Below, piece by piece: positions 62,547 to 64,000 of a stretch of DNA of 64,000 nt. Position 1 is the first letter of the stretch. Each line of letters opens with the position of its first letter. The DNA is from Vesta saturnalis (lineage: Eukaryota > Arthropoda > Insecta > Coleoptera > Lampyridae). The translations under genes were made by a program, and so were the position numbers. Location of the stretch: NCBI GenBank assembly GCA_036346205.1, contig JARFJB010001492.1, forward strand, positions 938,501 through 1,002,500, written 5' to 3'. The notes below the pieces were generated by a model that was not told the origin of the DNA, did not search any database, and saw only the letters and a list, made by a program, of their open reading frames with translations.

Positions 62547-62971
62547 TACACTGTCTACGTCGAACGTCAACTACTTTTCTTGCTGAGGGTGAAGCGAATA
62601 TCAGGAGGCTCAAAAATCATGAAGAATGGCGATCAAACACGACTTCAGAAGAATGCATAGAGGAAAGCATTAACAATAAAATGGCGACTTCGAAACTGAT
62701 TTTTAATCAGCCATCATCGTCAAACAGTGGATGCCAGAATCAATCAGATGTAGTCCTAGAACGTACTGAATTACAGTTGGCTCCTGCATGTAGCGATTCA
62801 TCATTTTCTACGTCAAATGGAGGAGTTCATCAGGAGGTTGTATCAAAATCGTCACTATCATTTAATGATTTACAGGTAAAATATTGCACAAGCATAAGTT
62901 TTTCTAACGTTAATAGTTGTACGTTTAATATTTATATAATTAATTAATAATTCTCTATAAAGAAATGGTTA

Positions 62972-63305
62972 CTATAATGAAAAGAGATACTTTTCTTTAC
63001 GATTTGTAATAAAGAAATATGGAATATTAAGTGCCCGACAAAATTTCATACACTCTATAAGTGCTTCTCTGTTTCCATATACAGTGTTAACGGTTCTAAT
63101 TTTAAAATTCCACCTTGCAGCAGATGCTCTAGGAACCCTATTTCCAACCACTTCATCCAATATGGCAACTCTTTGTGGAGAATTTGAAAAAAAAATTGGC
63201 AATATCACTCAAATTGGAAAAAATATACGAATATTTGTATTTATGCTTGTTACCTGAAACATTATTAAATTCAATTGATGCGCATAACAATGAAAATAAT
63301 GGGCA
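62972..63305 (-). pseudogene. hAT-family (DUF4371 type) transposase fragment
   Basis: Minus-strand reading gives CYAHQLNLIMFQ (~63280), then FFSNSPQRVAILDEVVGNRV, RASAARWNFKIRTVNTVYGN and REALIECMKFC, a conserved middle part of ZMYM1-like hAT transposases. It is only ~110 codons with at least one frame change, and belongs to a different part of the protein from most of the 44400-46382 relic. Confidence 0.7.
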
Positions 63306-63429
63306 TATTTAAATGTATCTTTAACAAGTTTTTTTAGTATTCATGTATCATAAACCATCCAAAATAAACCCAAAGCGTGCATAATCGGGTCTTTATCGCA
63401 CCGCCTCAATAAATAAGGTTAGATTATAT

Positions 63430-64000
63430 GAAAATGCAAACTTTCACCATTATCACACATAATAACATACTTACCTTTTTTGGGTTTTTTAATGGTGTAT
63501 TTTAAATTATACAATCTAAACGTTTCGATAACACTTACAGTTATCTTCGTCAGTAGTAATATCTATTAAAATTGTTAAGATGTTGAAAACAATTTTGTCA
63601 AGGTGAAAAATTAAAACATAAACATCAGGCTACTATTAATATAACAGTGTGAGAAACGTATAAAGCCAACTATAGTTTTAGTAAAGAATAACTAGGTCAT
63701 TAAAAATTAAATATTGTTAAACTGTCTTAAAGATAACAAATCAGAACATCCTCTAACGATCGAAGGCTAACAATGAAAAATGTCAGCCAAAAAACACATT
63801 TAACAAAATTTAATCAAGTTATAATGTAAGTGTAAAGTTGTGAAAAACTTCAATCGGAAAATTATAGAAGCATTCACAAATATAAACATGGCACCAAATA
63901 AATAAATAAATAAATAAATCTAACCAAAGATATCTTTGCTAATAATTGCAAGTGTTATTAACAATGAAAAGCATAATGTAACTTCAACTACTTATGTTAA
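63430..64000 (-). mobile_element. Penelope-like retroelement, copy 3, 3' pseudo-LTR (continues beyond the window)
   Basis: Strongly similar to 8080-8660 in the same orientation, starting AAACTTTCACCATTA and running to the window end. Only the non-coding 3' region is inside the window; the coding part, if present, lies beyond 64000. An (AAAT)n stretch at about 63896-63918 is specific to this copy. Confidence 0.75.
63522..63553 (-). ncRNA. Hammerhead-ribozyme-like motif in PLE copy 3
   Basis: Identical in layout and sequence to 8172-8203 on the minus strand (CTGACGA, 6-bp stem II, GAAAC, one extra A before the stem). Confidence 0.5.

Larger units (their letters stand above)
60640..62875 (+). 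pseudogene. Crypton-type tyrosine recombinase gene, split by a mariner
   Basis: From ATG at 60640 the frame encodes a core-binding region (YFQFLEDFKECKEY). A 55-bp GT-AG intron (60823-60877) is followed by LKSSRLWSTYSMLKSTLSVK. The catalytic domain shows GNVVVVTFHDTKTRKKRYSA (~61050-61110) and LYKRYVSLRPEHINHSRLFI, then MPKKITHYLKLPNPDGYIV up to 61313. There a mariner interrupts the gene. The coding sequence resumes at 62547 with HCLRRTSTTFLAEGEANIRR, LKNHEEW and EECIEESINNKMATS, ending at a possible splice donor at 62875/62876. The HxxR box and the downstream His/Trp position are recognisable; the nucleophilic Tyr is probably replaced (SEECIEE where GYIEE-like is usual). Internal stops (60673, 60720) and frame changes (~60990, ~61110) were there independently of the mariner. 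Confidence 0.75.

Overview
The window looks like AT-rich, gene-poor nuclear DNA from an arthropod, most likely an insect. Basis: DNA transposon families typical of insects (Tc1/mariner-like with long inverted ends, piggyBac, hAT of the ZMYM1/DUF4371 type, Crypton-type tyrosine recombinase, Harbinger-like), Penelope-like retroelements (PLEs) with GIY-YIG domains, a CR1/Jockey-like LINE, very short GT-AG introns (55 and 195 bp), and long (TA)n and (ACACGC)n tracts. No host protein-coding gene was recognised. Nearly every coding stretch is a broken transposon gene. I cannot name the species.

Layout: 0.7-4.2 kb, mariner-like element with ~330-bp inverted ends, invaded by other repeats and a LINE ORF1 fragment. 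5.2-5.8 kb, an uninterrupted copy of a repeat that reappears, split, at 27.9/34.4 kb. 6.5-12.6 kb, two copies of an (ACACGC)n tract plus a 1.2-kb unit, with a PLE (minus strand) between them. 12.6-13.6 kb, LINE reverse transcriptase. 16.2-18.3 kb, mariner-like element with ~470-bp inverted ends. 20.7-22.7 kb, second PLE with an inverted pseudo-LTR. 23.7-25.5 kb, piggyBac relic. 28.0-33.9 kb, Harbinger/ISL2EU-like element with ~1.1-kb inverted ends, a DDE plus SWIM-finger transposase and a nested foldback MITE. 35.0-39.1 kb, second piggyBac with TTAA ends. 39.3-40.6 kb, small tandem repeat. 41.3-41.9 kb, (GTGAGT)n. 42.0-43.9 kb, tRNA-derived SINE and a mariner relic. 44.4-46.4 kb, hAT relic. 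46.4-48.4 and 53.3-55.3 kb, two copies of one (TA)n-mariner-(TA)n-flank block. 48.5-49.1 kb, (TTTCAA/G)n. 49.6-53.25 kb, two PLE halves head to head. 55.3-57.4 kb, another long-ended mariner-like element. 60.4-62.9 kb, Crypton-type recombinase split by a canonical mariner. 63.0-64.0 kb, hAT fragment and the 3' part of a third PLE.

There is no pathway linking these genes. The window records successive insertion: mariner into Crypton, MITE into Harbinger-like element, that element into an older repeat, and mariners into (TA)n tracts. The items most worth following are the hammerhead-like motif in the PLE pseudo-LTRs, the Harbinger-like element with its TACAGGGTGA array, the split Crypton whose HxxR motif lies exactly across the mariner insertion, the piggyBac ends with a repeated palindrome, and two hairpins with GA/GA internal loops.
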